DNA of 64,000 nt from Anodontia alba (GCA_964016985.1 OZ024826.1:7117855-7181854), one strand, 5' to 3'. Positions 20,577-31,921 are shown, numbered from the stretch's first letter. Notes: generated by a model not told the origin, from the letters alone. Made by a program: numbers and translations.

Positions 20577-20830
20577 ACAACAACAAAAACGCCACATATA
20601 AAAATACGCACGCACGAACAAAGAAGAGCTGCAACTTAGCTACAACCTTGGAAATGTCAATAGAAATATGTGTCCGCTTGTGTTGTCCTTATTTGTTCCT
20701 CATCTCTATTTATTTTTGTGTCTTGGGAGGGCTGTGTTACATGACTGTGGTATTTTCTGGGTATCTTCACTTATAGGCTTACTTGCGCGAAACCTCACTC
20801 TTGATTCTAATACAGCTCCAAATTACATTC
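20312..20830 (+). repeat. Direct duplication of a family E segment flanked by poly(A) runs (unit 1; also ~22698-23199 and ~25073-25572)
   Basis: Each half begins GGCAACAACA and CGCCACATATAAAAATACG and ends TTTTCTGGGTATCTTCACTT. The first half is followed by ACAAACAAACAAAA and an A-run, the second continues into GGCTTACTTGCGCGAAACCT. The halves differ in C/A of TTTCTTTTTG vs TTTATTTTTG and in GGCATTTT vs GGTATTTT. The duplicated layout is inside the larger triplication, so it predates it. Confidence 0.85.
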
Positions 20831-20889
20831 AGGGCGATACGAGCGTATGTTGATATATTTTACAGTATTCAGTGATCCTGTCTTGCTTT

Positions 20890-21152
20890 AAGAAATGCAA
20901 GTATATTGAAAATTTCACTACCCAAAAGTGAAACTTTTCATATAACAAATTCTGATATTTTTCATGTTTCTGCTCAAAGCATAGGTTGTGGGTAATCGTT
21001 AGAAACGCCACAGCGAGGCGGTTCCAACGAGTATCCACAATCTATGTTTGTGAGCTGAAATAAGAAAAATACTGTATACCCCTGTAAACCCCAGTTTTAC
21101 TATATAAGTGGGGTTTAAGGGTGTCAAAACTATATAAGCATGTTTTCGTGAT
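20890..21152 (-). mobile_element. MITE1 copy F1, diverged at one end
   Basis: The central palindrome (GGTTGTGGGTAATCGTTAG side and its partner AACGAGTATCCACAATC) and the right terminus AAGCATGTTTTCGTGAT are clear. The left terminus is eroded (AAATGCAAGTATATTGAAAA). Confidence 0.82.
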
Positions 21153-21538
21153 GTAAGCGGACAAAGAACCAAAAGTTGTGAACGTCATAGAAACCTTTTC
21201 CAGTGTTAATTATGTATATTTGCAAAATGAAATTATAGTAGACATTTTCATCAGTTTTCCTCTTAATGGAGGTTTCTAATCCTAACATTATGATTTTAAA
21301 TAAGGCATTAATTGACATAATGAACTAAGCACTTTAACAGACAGGATTGAGCAAACTGTTTAGACACAGTTCAATCGCCGCAGAACGCGGCAACTCATCT
21401 GTGTCTACTATGTTTGCTATCCATCCAGCCGTTTAAGCGACATCAACAGGTTGTCAGATTGACTTAATAAGACCGAGTCTCCGATTTTAGTTTTGTAGGG
21501 AGTTATGTATTCCTAAAGGCAACATTTTAGATATTTTT

Positions 21539-23907
21539 TGTACCGTCACTTATATGTTTACTAATGATGTTCCAGCTATCACTGAACCCCGCTATGAGAA
21601 AAGGTTACTCAGGTACAGATATTGCTTTGGTCGCATCAAGCTAAACGGTGTTTTCAAAAACATGCAAGCTGCACATATCGAGTTCTGCCTGCGCATCCAC
21701 ACACTTAGGGTTTCGCATTCCGTTAAACAGTATTAACGAATTTGGAATAGTGAAGATCCAGAACAGACTGCGCGGATAAATCATATATGTTATGCTTGAC
21801 GAAGCCATATAGGTCGCAACGTGAGAAAACGTACGTTCTGACATGTGTGCCCACCAAAGACACAAATAAGCTTGCGTATCCGCACAGTCTGATCAGAGTA
21901 GTTACTGTTGGCATGAAGAAATTTTGAATCTATAGGTATTCAAAATGCGCCAAGTGAAGATTTTAATCATACTGAGACAATGCACAGGCTTATCTGAATC
22001 TTCACCAGTGTACAGGTGCGAAGTTACTGTTTTGATGCTACGGCTCATATATTCTAATAGAATTGTAAAGAAAACTGAAATTAACCCTTAAAACGCCAAG
22101 AAAACCTGCATCTGAAAATGTCGTCTGTTTATGTCGTCTGCTGAATATTCTTGCAAACTTTTCAAACCTATTTTTGCATAAAGGCAAACAGTGTGGACCT
22201 AGATCAGACAGCTACTAAAGGAGCAGTCTGATCTGGGTCCACACTGTTTGCAGAAGTGACTTTTAAAGTAACCAGCAGAAGACAAAGCAGACGACAATAA
22301 ATGCTTTTGCTGCAGGCAGCTACAGTAACTATTGTATAGCAGGAGCTTAAACTTCACCACGAGCATAGTCTGAAATAACAAACGAGTTATCTCTCGTGCA
22401 TTGAGAAGAAAGCATCCCACTATAAGATGAATACATCTGAAAAAGTTTTACCTTCATTCAAAGTGAGGCAACCCTAAAGAAAGTAAATTATCTCTAGTGT
22501 TTGAAAGATTTTAAAACGTCGGACGTATGAAATAATTGTTTTCAGAGGAAAGGAATTAAACTATTTCCACTCTCTGTCTCGGAAGGATTTCCACTCAAAT
22601 CAAAATAGCTGATTTTTCTCAACCATAAAAAGAGATGATGGAAAAAAACAAAAAAAAACAATAAACAAACGAACAAAAAAAAAAAAAAAAGAAAAAAAGG
22701 CAACAACAAGAACAAAAACGCCACATATAAAAATACGCACGCACGAACAAAGAAGAGCTGCAACTTAGCTACAACCTTGGAAACCTTGGAAATGTCAATA
22801 GAAATATGTGTCCGCTTGTGTTGTCCTTATTTGTTCCTCATCTCTATTTCTTTTTGTGTCTTGGGAGGGCTGTGTTACATGACTGTGGCATTTTCTGGGT
22901 ATCTTCACTTACAAACAAACAAAAAAAAAAAAAAAAAAAAAGGCAACAACAACAAAAACGCCACATATAAAAATACGCACGCACGAACAAAGAAGAGCTG
23001 CAACTTAGCTACAACCTTGGAAATGTCAATAGAAATATGTGTCCGCTTGTGTTGTCCTTATTTGTTCCTCATCTCTATTTATTTTTGTGTCTTGGGAGGG
23101 CTGTGTTACATGACTGTGGTATTTTCTGGGTATCTTCACTTATAGGCTTACTTGCGCGAAACCTCACTCTTGATTCTAATACAGCTCCAAATTTCATTCA
23201 GGGCGATACGAGCGTATGTTGATATATTTTACAGTATTCAGTGATCCTGTCTTGCTTTAAGAAATGCAAGTATATTGAAAATTTCACTACCCAAAAGTGA
23301 AACTTTTCATATAACAAATTCTGATATTTTTCATGTTTCTGCTCAAAGCATAGGTTGTGGGTAATCGTTAGAAACGCCACAGCGAGGCGGTTCCAACGAG
23401 TATCCACAATCTATGTTTGTGAGCTGAAATAAGAAAAATACTGTATACCCCTGTAAACCCCAGTTTTACTATATAAGTGGGGTTTAAGGGTGTCAAAACT
23501 ATATAAGCATGTTTTCGTGATGTAAGCGGACAAAGAACCAAAAGTTGTGAACGTCATAGAAACCTTTTCCAGTGTTAATTATGTATATTTGCAAAATGAA
23601 ATTATAGTAGACATTTTCATCAGTTTTCCTCTTAATGGAGGTTTCTAATCCTAACATTATGATTTTAAATAAGGCATTAATTGACATAATGAACTAAGCA
23701 CTTTAACAGACAGGATTGAGCAAACTGTTTAGACACAGTTCAATCGCCGCAGAACGCGGCAACTCATCTGTGTCTACTATGTTTGCTATCCATCCAGCCG
23801 TTTAAGCGACATCAACAGGTTGTCAGATTGACTTAATAAGACCGAGTCTCCGATTTTAGTTTTGTAGGGAGTTATGTATTCCTAAAGGCAACATTTTAGA
23901 TATTTTT
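21539..23907 (+). repeat. Tandem triplication, unit 2 (2369 bp)
   Basis: Nearly identical to unit 1. Differences seen are shorter A-runs (the one at 22921 is about 20 bases), ACAAACGAACAAA instead of ACAAACAAACAAA near 22668, and AAATTTCATTC instead of AAATTACATTC near 23191. The hairpin modules are at 22184-22251 and 23720-23786. Confidence 0.97.
23259..23521 (-). mobile_element. MITE1 copy F2 (in unit 2)
   Basis: Identical to F1 over its length, as expected from the triplication; ends GCATGTTTTCGTGAT. Confidence 0.85.
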
Positions 23908-26280
23908 TGTACCGTCACTTATATGTTTACTAATGATGTTCCAGCTATCACTGAACCCCGCTATGAGAAAAGGTTACTCAGGTACAGATATTGCTTTGGT
24001 CGCATCAAGCTAAACGGTGTTTTCAAAAACATGCAAGCTGCACATATCGAGTTCTGCCTGCGCATCCACACACTTAGGGTTTCGCATTCCGTTAAACAGT
24101 ATTAACGAATTTGGAATAGTGAAGATCCAGAACAGACTGCGCGGATAAATCATATATGTTATGCTTGACGAAGCCATATAGGTCGCAACGTGAGAAAACG
24201 TACGTTCTGACATGTGTGCCCACCAAAGACACAAATAAGCTTGCGTATCCGCACAGTCTGATCAGAGTAGTTACTGTTGGCATGAAGAAATTTTGAATCT
24301 ATAGGTATTCAAAATGCGCCAAGTGAAGATTTTAATCATACTGAGACAATGCACAGGCTTATCTGAATCTTCACCAGTGTACAGGTGCGAAGTTACTGTT
24401 TTGATGCTACGGCTCATATATTCTAATAGAATTGTAAAGAAAACTGAAATTAACCCTTAAAACGCCAAGAAAACCTGCATCTGAAAATGTCGTCTGTTTA
24501 TGTCGTCTGCTGAATATTCTTGCAAACTTTTCAAACCTATTTTTGCATAAAGGCAAACAGTGTGGACCTAGATCAGACAGCTACTAAAGGAGCAGTCTGA
24601 TCTGGGTCCACACTGTTTGCAGAAGTGACTTTTAAAGTAACCAGCAGAAGACAAAGCAGACGACAATAAATGCTTTTGCTGCAGGCAGCTACAGTAACTA
24701 TTGTATAGCAGGAGCTTAAACTTCACCACGAGCATAGTCTGAAATAACAAACGAGTTATCTCTCGTGCATTGAGAAGAAAGCATCCCACTATAAGATGAA
24801 TACATCTGAAAAAGTTTTACCTTCATTCAAAGTGAGGCAACCCTAAAGAAAGTAAATTATCTCTAGTGTTTGAAAGATTTTAAAACGTCGGACGTATGAA
24901 ATAATTGTTTTCAGAGGAAAGGAATTAAACTATTTCCACTCTCTGTCTCGGAAGGATTTCCACTCAAATCAAAATAGCTGATTTTTCTCAACCATAAAAA
25001 GAGATGATGGAAAAAAACAAAAAAAAAAACAATAAACAAACAAACAAAAAAAAAAAAAAAAAAAGAAAAAAAGGCAACAACAAGAACAAAAACGCCACAT
25101 ATAAAAATACGCACGCACGAACAAAGAAGAGCTGCAACTTAGCTACAACCTTGGAAACCTTGGAAATGTCAATAGAAATATGTGTCCGCTTGTGTTGTCC
25201 TTATTTGTTCCTCATCTCTATTTCTTTTTGTGTCTTGGGAGGGCTGTGTTACATGACTGTGGCATTTTCTGGGTATCTTCACTTACAAACAAACAAAAAA
25301 AAAAAAAAAAAAAAGGCAACAACAACAAAAACGCCACATATAAAAATACGCACGCACGAACAAAGAAGAGCTGCAACTTAGCTACAACCTTGGAAATGTC
25401 AATAGAAATATGTGTCCGCTTGTGTTGTCCTTATTTGTTCCTCATCTCTATTTATTTTTGTGTCTTGGGAGGGCTGTGTTACATGACTGTGGTATTTTCT
25501 GGGTATCTTCACTTATAGGCTTACTTGCGCGAAACCTCACTCTTGATTCTAATACAGCTCCAAATTACATTCAGGGCGATACGAGCGTATGTTGATATAT
25601 TTTACAGTATTCAGTGATCCTGTCTTGCTTTAAGAAATGCAAGTATATTGAAAATTTCACTACCCAAAAGTGAAACTTTTCATATAACAAATTCTGATAT
25701 TTTTCATGTTTCTGCTCAAAGCATAGGTTGTGGGTAATCGTTAGAAACGCCACAGCGAGGCGGTTCCAACGAGTATCCACAATCTATGTTTGTGAGCTGA
25801 AATAAGAAAAATACTGTATACCCCTGTAAACCCCAGTTTTACTATATAAGTGGGGTTTAAGGGTGTCAAAACTATATAAGCATGTTTTCGTGATGTAAGC
25901 GGACAAAGAACCAAAAGTTGTGAACGTCATAGAAACCTTTTCCAGTGTTAATTATGTATATTTGCAAAATGAAATTATAGTAGACATTTTCATCAGTTTT
26001 CCTCTTAATGGAGGTTTCTAATCCTAACATTATGATTTCAAATAAGGCATTAATTGACATAATGAACTAAGCACTTTAACAGACAGGATTGAGCAAACTG
26101 TTTAGACACAGTTCAATCGCCGCAGAACGCGGCAACTCATCTGTGTCTACTATGTTTGCTATCCATCCAGCCGTTTAAGCGACATCAACAGGTTGTCAGA
26201 TTGACTTAATAAGACCGAGTCTCCGATTTTAGTTTTGTAGGGAGTTATGTATTCCTAAAGGCAACATTTTAGATATTTTT
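23908..26280 (+). repeat. Tandem triplication, unit 3 (2373 bp)
   Basis: Nearly identical to units 1 and 2; one private change is ATTATGATTTCAAAT near 26037. It ends at a residual TGTACCGT (26281-26288), so every junction carries that same 8-base sequence. The hairpin modules are at 24553-24620 and 26093-26159. Confidence 0.97.
25632..25894 (-). mobile_element. MITE1 copy F3 (in unit 3)
   Basis: Same as F1 and F2; ends GCATGTTTTCGTGAT. Confidence 0.85.
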
Positions 26281-26584
26281 TGTACCGTATAATTTATTCT
26301 GAACACACAGACATACATACATAGCACATACATGTATAAGCGACAAAACCTTATGACATCAACATATAGTCTTAACTATACACTTCTTCAATATTATAAT
26401 TACAACAGAAAATTTTACTTTTTAAACCTTTTAGTTTTTATTGTTCAAATGTTAGGACAAGTAAATGTAGTGAGTTAGGATGTCTTAATATTTAAGATAA
26501 ATATGCAAATTTGGTTGCTAGTTCGAAGCACGATTAGCTTGTCCATAATTTAAAGCATCAATAAGTAAATACATGCATATATAA

Positions 26585-27065
26585 AGATACCCAGGAAATG
26601 TCAGAATGACGAGGAACAGCCTTCTCGAGACACCAAAAGAAGAAAAGAAGAGGAACAAATAATGACAAAACAAATGCCATATATTAACCCTTCCCTTGCT
26701 GAATAAATTAAGATTCCACGCCCACTTCTAATTTACAGCCAATCAGATTACTTGATCCGGGGTTTTGATAGAAAGTCACATATTTAATGACAAACAGTGC
26801 AGATGCAGATCAGTTCGCTTCTTCAGAAGTCAACTGATCTGAACCTACACTGTTTGCTAAGATAGCGCATGTCGTATTCAGCAAGAGAAGTGTTAAACCA
26901 AACGCCATATATTAAACCACCGGCGCACAAACAAAGGGGAACAGCAAAAGAGGCCCCGCCTTAGAACGGCCATTATGAAAACTTCAATGAGTTGCATAAA
27001 CCAATTCTTTTCGCGCAAAATCTCACCCGTAATTCTGATGGAAGTTCCCAATTATAAATACATGT
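26585..27065 (+). repeat. Family E repeat interrupted by a TTAA MITE
   Basis: AGATACCCAGGAAATGTCAG, AGCCTTCTCGAGACACC, GAGGAACAAATAATGACAAA lie left of the insertion; ACCACCGGCGCACAAAC, GGCCCCGCCTTAGAACGG and CGCAAAATCTCACCCGTAAT lie right of it. Removing 26684-26896 and one flanking copy restores the normal family E order. Confidence 0.7.
26684..26896 (+). mobile_element. TTAA-flanked MITE, CCCTTCTCTTGCTGAA family, nested
   Basis: It starts TTAACCCTTCCCTTGCTGAA and ends TTCAGCAAGAGAAGTGTTAA. The hairpin at 26791-26858 has arms CAAACAGTGCAGATGCAGAT and complement. Outside the TTAA, a longer repeat CAAATGCCATATATTAA / CAAACGCCATATATTAA flanks the element, more than the 4 bp expected from piggyBac-type insertion. 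Confidence 0.82.
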
Positions 27066-27204
27066 TATGTGCACATAGGGGTCCCTAGCTCATCAATAAA
27101 ACATACAGTGAACATATACAATCAAAAACTCCGTAATGAAAGATAGCAAATTGTTCAATGGATTAATGTCAATATCAGTTAATTTACTCTTCCTGTTGTT
27201 ATTG

Positions 27205-27265
27205 GTAGGCTATGATCTGTGATTCTGACTCTTACTGTGCATCTTCTTTACTACTTTGTTCTGGA
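27205..27265 (+). repeat. Short family E/R-related fragment
   Basis: GGTAGGCTATGATCTGTGAT then CTTACTGTGCATCTTCTTTA; matches the fragments at 15.06 and 40.13 kb. Confidence 0.5.
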
Positions 27266-27274
27266 GATACTCGC

Positions 27275-27475
27275 TTAACTCTTATCATGCTAAATAAATT
27301 AAGATACCATGTCCACTTCTAATATTCTGCCAATCAGAATTCTTGATCCTGCTTGTTGATACAAATTCACATACTTTCTGACAAACAGACCAGATCTACA
27401 TCAGTTGGCTTCTTATCTGGATCTGCACTATTTCCAAGTACAAGACATACCAGGCTTCAACAGGACTAGGGTTAA
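27275..27475 (+). mobile_element. TTAA-flanked MITE, CCCTTCTCTTGCTGAA family, decayed
   Basis: The left end is TTAACTCTTATCATGCTAAA; the right end is GGACTAGGGTTAA. The interior TTGATCCTGCTTGTTGATAC is collinear with the copies at 26.7 and 28.2 kb. The hairpin has lost most of its centre (27391-27432). Confidence 0.75.
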
Positions 27476-27819
27476 TCGCGTATCACCAATGAACTACGAC
27501 ACAAATGAGGACGTATGCAAGCTCTTAAAAGGCTTTTGGAAAAATAGAAACGTCTAAAGAACTAGTCGCAAAGTCAGTAATTGTATCCAAAGGTCTTACA
27601 AGGTTAAGGGACTGATGATGATATGTGGTAATTATGGTCCCTTATTTAGCATATGCGCAGTCATATATAGGTAAGTGAAGTTGCCTTTAAACATTTTACG
27701 TGATCTGGGGTTTATATTGCTTTTGCAAATATACAGCGTAGTTGTTTTCAGAATCTTCGTTAAGATGGTATAATTTTTTCACAGGGCAAAACAATCTAAT
27801 GGCATAGGCGACCGTCGTA

Positions 27820-27871
27820 AAACCAGATCAGTCTGCATATGTGTGGTCTGATCAGGGTCTACATTGTTTGA
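27820..27871 (+). repeat. Partial 67-nt hairpin module
   Basis: AAACCAGATCAGTCTGCAT against GTGGTCTGATCAGGGTCT, followed by ACATTGTTTG; the left tip is lost. Confidence 0.6.
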
Positions 27872-28150
27872 TCATATAATCTCTACAGCTCATATAGTAT
27901 GTCAGCAACCAGCGTAAAATCTGATCACAGTGTACAAAGTCGCAGGTCGCATATGCTTTAAGTTTTTCTATGTGGAAAGGTTAATGTATTATTATTATTA
28001 TTATATTTAGCTTGAAAATGCTTTGTTCAAAGCTCACGATCCTTGCTTTTTTCACATTTCCTCCGTGCAAAAGCAGAACAAAGAATGTGGCATATACGCA
28101 AAGCAAAGACTTAGACCATCCTGTGTATCGACGTGGTCTGATTGCTCACT

Positions 28151-28355
28151 TTAACCCTTGTCATGCTGAATAAATTGCCACTAATTGCTTCTAATTTCAA
28201 GTCAATCAGACTACTTGATTCGGGTTTTTGATAGAAATTAACATATTTAATGACAGTGCAGATCCAGATCAGTTGGCTCCCGAAGAAGCCAACTGATCTG
28301 GATCTACGCTGTTTGCTAAGACATGGCATGTCATGTTCAGCAAGAGAAGGGTTAA
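28151..28355 (+). mobile_element. TTAA-flanked MITE, CCCTTCTCTTGCTGAA family, best preserved
   Basis: It starts TTAACCCTTGTCATGCTGAA and ends TGTTCAGCAAGAGAAGGGTTAA within the last 22 bases. The hairpin at 28253-28316 has arms GATCCAGATCAGTTGGCT and complement around CCCGAAGA. At 205 bp, it serves as the reference for the family. Confidence 0.85.
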
Positions 28356-28667
28356 AAATCTAAAGACCACAGAAACATCTTTATAAAGAAAAGAAGGTAG
28401 AGTCTGCGACTGATCCGTGTGGTCGCTATTCACTCATGCTACGTTACTGATTCTGGCAAATATTTTTTTTATTGAATGAGTGTAAAAGTCGTATACTCTG
28501 TGACGTGGAAAAACAAGATATCATATATACAATAATGTTTGGTCACGATTTAGCCAGCCAATATCGTAATGTTTATACCTTAAATGCTATACTGGCAGAA
28601 TTGAAAAGTCATTAACTACAAATGTTAATATTCAAATTTAATTATCTTCTCCATAACCACATTTTGA

Positions 28668-28815
28668 GAGGTTTACTCGGTGCTGTGTCTAAACATTGCT
28701 GCATGAGTGGCAAACAGTGTATACCCTGATGAGATGCCGCGTTCTGCGACATCTCATCTAGGTCTACACTGTTTGCTAAGGCCTGTCTGTCCGAATACTT
28801 ATGGTATATATGATA
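28668..28815 (+). mobile_element. Element K copy, 5' truncated
   Basis: TGCTGTGTCTAAACATTGCT, the hairpin 28710-28776 (arms GCAAACAGTGTATACCCTGA; the loop side has GCCGCGTTCTGCGAC), then CCTGTCTGTCCGAATACTTA. Confidence 0.7.
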
Positions 28816-29039
28816 ATCGGCAATTTTCATGTTTTGTAATGAAAATATGCAATGATTCTTAAAATAACAGTTTGAAGAATGTTGTGTTTTCCTATCACAA
28901 ACGATATAAAAGAAATGAGACAAATAAATATACAGACACCCAGAACTACATTACTGAACCTGGCAGAAGTGACAAATACTTTTGTTTTTCTGAAGCAAGC
29001 ATGTATTTCTGAAGGCGCTGAAGAAGAAGCTGGCGAACA

Positions 29040-29205
29040 GACAAAGACAAGACACAACGGAACTGTTGCGATACCCGAAGTACAAAGAAGGAAGAATCAT
29101 AAAAGAGGAACCGCATTGGAACGGTCAGCAGTCACAACTACTGGGTTGATTAAACTAGTTTTACTCGAGCAAAACTTCATCCTTAATTATGGTGTAGCTT
29201 AATAT
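29040..29205 (+). repeat. Family E repeat, 3' part
   Basis: AAAGAGGAACCGCATTGGAA, CGGTCAGCAGTCACAACTAC, TTTTACTCGAGCAAAACTTC and CCTTAATTATGG, collinear with the copy at 45.3 kb. Confidence 0.6.
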
Positions 29206-29389
29206 TATAAATATGTGCTCAGCCGGCGTACGGTCTACCTCATCAGCAAAAAATAAAAGAAACAAAAAGCGATTACTGAAACCAGAGCATACGAAAAAGT
29301 ACGTTGAGCCACGATGGAGCCGATAAGAGATTGCAACAGTCAGGTCAGCCGCCAGTCGTCTGCAGCAGATTAACGAAGAAGCCATCATT

Positions 29390-29640
29390 CAGTCTCACCG
29401 TCTTGTAATTAAAGTGGGAAGAAAGTAATCAGTTAAATTAGATTAACAATCATACATGACGTTTGCCGCATACCATGTGTTTTGCAACCTATATTTTTTT
29501 GACAGTTGACAATCGTTTTGCACTGTTTCGAAAAAAGTCTGTATTACAAAGAATTCGTATGCATTTATTGACTTAATCCCCATAAAATTCGGGTCCCGAA
29601 AAAATTCTAGCAGAAATGTTTTCAAACCAATATTATACTT
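29390..29640 (-). pseudogene. C-terminal fragment of Penelope-like RT protein
   Basis: The minus strand reads GLKTFLLE, then DPNFMGI with frame slips, collinear with GLKSRLQE and KPEFYGD of the copy at 58.7 kb. Beyond it, VNLI and a serine/phenylalanine stretch correspond to the family C-terminus (VNPITVNNFASLFN in the 58.6-kb copy). Strongly decayed. Confidence 0.55.
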
Positions 29641-29695
29641 GGAAAGTAATTGGAAAGTGTCTGATAAAGATACCTCTGTTTAAGAAGCTTATTAG

Positions 29696-29902
29696 TAAAC
29701 ATTGGTCCTGCTGAACCCGGATATACCCTACCTTTGCAAACAGTGTAGATACAGACAGTTGAAGAAGCCAACTGATCTGGATCTTCACTATTTGCCATTA
29801 AGTATATGAATTTGTGTCAACAACCTGCATCAAGTTATCTAATTGGCTGAAAATCAGAAGTGGGTACGGCATTCTAATTTATTCAGCATAGCAAGGGTTT
29901 AG
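29696..29902 (-). mobile_element. TTAA-type MITE, CCCTTCTCTTGCTGAA family, minus strand, TTAA lost
   Basis: The right end TTCAGCATAGCAAGGGTTTAG and left end GTCCTGCTGAACCC are degraded forms of the family ends. The hairpin is at 29736-29795, with GCAAACAGTGTAGATACAGA and complement-like ACTGATCTGGATCTTCACTA. Confidence 0.7.
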
Positions 29903-31224
29903 AGATTATTCAGATGACTGGTGTAACTAGGTGCTCTAGCAAAACGAATAATTTGATAAAGGCACACATCAGCGTAGTTGAGCTGTCTATTTAGTGATTT
30001 CGTTGACAAAATCATTGGGTACTTAATAATATAACAGCATGAGACAATGTGTAACCTGAACCTTCACATATAGCCAAATAAATCTTTACCCTTGGCGCTG
30101 CGAAACTATTTCCTTTTTTCTTTAAGAAGGATTGTAACACTGATGCACCTCTATCAACAATTAGCGCGCATACATCATCAGTGTTCCTGTTAAGTAAGAA
30201 AGTATACTGTCTATTTAAAGGGGCATTACGGAAAACATGTCTAAAATGGGTTCGTTTTGAAAACAACAACAACAAAAAAACAACAACAATAACATAAATA
30301 TGGAATCAGCCAGGAAAGAGCAACACAAATACGGAACACGTCCTAACAACTAATGACATTCCGAGCAGATGGCCTGATCAGAAGGCCTGTTCTGTGGTGC
30401 ACCTGTCACGTCCCTGTTTTATCTTGAATATATTTTTATATGTACATAGTATAAAAAGAAGTTTGTTTTGATTTTTATTACCAGGTTAGATTATTGAATT
30501 TGTAACTGGAGCGCTGATTAAGATGACTGTTTTACTTTTTAAGCGAGTAGGTACACTTCAGCTTTCAAGTTACGGTATTACGATAATCACGAGATATGTA
30601 TGCTGAGGGCGTATTTGATTATTTACATCTATATACTTGAGCGGTTACCAGAACATTGTATATTCCGAGTGAACCTAGGTTCAGTGATCACTGTTCACTG
30701 TTCTGAGATTGATTTTTGTCTCAAGGCTATCTTTTAAATGGGGAGACAATTTTCTTTCGTAATCTTGCAGTTTTGTAGCGTTCCGAGGGAAAAAAATGTT
30801 TTTACTTCAAAGTTTGAGCAGTCGCTGTGTAAGATTTTGCACCGTTCGGACAATCGAACAGGTTATTTTAAATCTTGACTATCACGGTTTTCTTGTGAAT
30901 ATTATTTTTAGATCTTGAATATCACGGGTTTCTTGTGGACACATATTTCAAAACGTGCCACATTATTATAAAAGTTCCCTGGGGAACCTAGGTACACACA
31001 CTACAATATTTTTCATTTGAAGACTGATCATTGCCTTCCTTTCTATTATGTTATGATGTTGTGCTGTATCTCGGGGATCTGACCATGGTAAGTCAATAAT
31101 TTATTTAATTTTATTCTTGCAATATTCTTGCTCGTCTTTACCGCAGCTAAGATTCGAGTAGGTAAATTTATTGCTTTACTACGTTGCGATTCATATATCG
31201 TTCGTACTTAATAGCCCTGACATG
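29903..31224. other. Unassigned spacer
   Basis: No supported gene. A donor-like CCATG|GTAAGTC at 31083-31094 is preceded by a short open frame, but nothing identifies it as an exon. ATCTTGAATATCACGG-like text repeats twice near 30877-30930. Confidence 0.35.
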
Positions 31225-31700
31225 ATATGTAGATCTTAATCAGACTGTACATTATGTGCAATTCAGTAGACTGTGATCAGGTGTGCAAAAAAGGTAAGAG
31301 AAAAGTCCAGGGAGTGCCACAATTACAAACCGCAGCCCTTCCCAGACCCCAAGAGGAAGAGGAAACCGACAAATCTAAACAAGCACAAACCGAACAAAAG
31401 TACGAAAAGCACTAAGATTAGCTCTCTCTTCCCCTAGCGAGGTAATCGCAATATTGCCGTGTATGTAGACCCTGATCAAATGTACAGACTGCAACCATAT
31501 ATGCTGACCCTGATCAGATGTGTACACTTTGGTTATATCTGTAGACCCTGAACAGACGCATAAGCCGTGCCGGGTGTGTAGACTCCAACCAGATAGAAAT
31601 TACATTTGGTCGATTCTATAGGTCCTAGTCAGTCAGGTGAGTCTGATCGGTCCTGTAGACCTTGATCAGAATGCAAACATTAATATTCTTACTTGAGTAG
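31225..31700 (+). repeat. Degenerate minisatellite (TGTAGACCCTGATCAGATGT unit), interrupted
   Basis: About ten degenerate units of a TGTAGACCYTGATCAG motif, spaced roughly 30-50 bp, run from 31228 to 31690. A family R insertion separates the first units from the rest. The motif is the same as one arm of the 67-nt hairpin module. Confidence 0.55.
31288..31455 (-). repeat. Family R retroposon-like fragment, minus strand
   Basis: Reads (complement) from AAAAAAGGTAAGAGAAAAGT through GTCCAGGGAGTGCCAC, AACCGCAGCCCTTCCCAGAC and CTTCCCCTAGCGAGGTAATC. It shares one fixed end with four other copies but stops at a different point at the other end. Confidence 0.75.
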
Positions 31701-31802
31701 AGAGATAAATGGATCAGAGCAATGATAGCACAGGCATATTTTAAAATAACATATTCTAATCTGACATGTATATTATTTTAACCTTTATGATTACCAGACA
31801 TA

Positions 31803-31921
31803 TACGCTTGAATGTACGACACAGTTAGGCGTTATGTTAACTGCACACACCAGACATATACGCTTGAATGTATGACGCAGTAAGGCGTTATACGCTTGAA
31901 TGTACGACACAGGTAGGCGTT
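31803..31921 (+). repeat. Short tandem repeat, three units
   Basis: ATACGCTTGAATGTACGACA (and one variant ATGACG) followed by CAGTTAGGCGTTAT at about 31803, 31857 and 31889; the units are 54 and 32-33 bases apart. Confidence 0.8.

Larger units (their letters stand above)
19154..21538 (+). repeat. Tandem triplication, unit 1 (2385 bp)
   Basis: It starts TGTACCGTCACTTATATG and ends TAGATATTTTT, where the next TGTACCG begins. Contents in order: a family G repeat (19360-19640), the 67-nt hairpin (19799-19866), two copies of a family E segment separated by A-runs (about 20312-20535 and 20573-20775), a MITE1 copy, and a second hairpin (21351-21417). No gene is present; the short open frames repeat with the unit. 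Its 37-base A-run (20536-20572) is the longest of the three units. Confidence 0.97.

Noticed and set aside
28240..28330. Hairpins considered as tRNA or microRNA genes
   Set aside because: They lie inside TTAA-flanked MITEs, recur many times with TIRs, and have no tRNA A/B-box or cloverleaf; small-RNA output is possible but not supported by sequence alone.
31060..31095. Possible first exon with CCATG|GTAAGTC donor
   Set aside because: Only a donor-like string; no promoter element, conserved peptide or second exon in reach.
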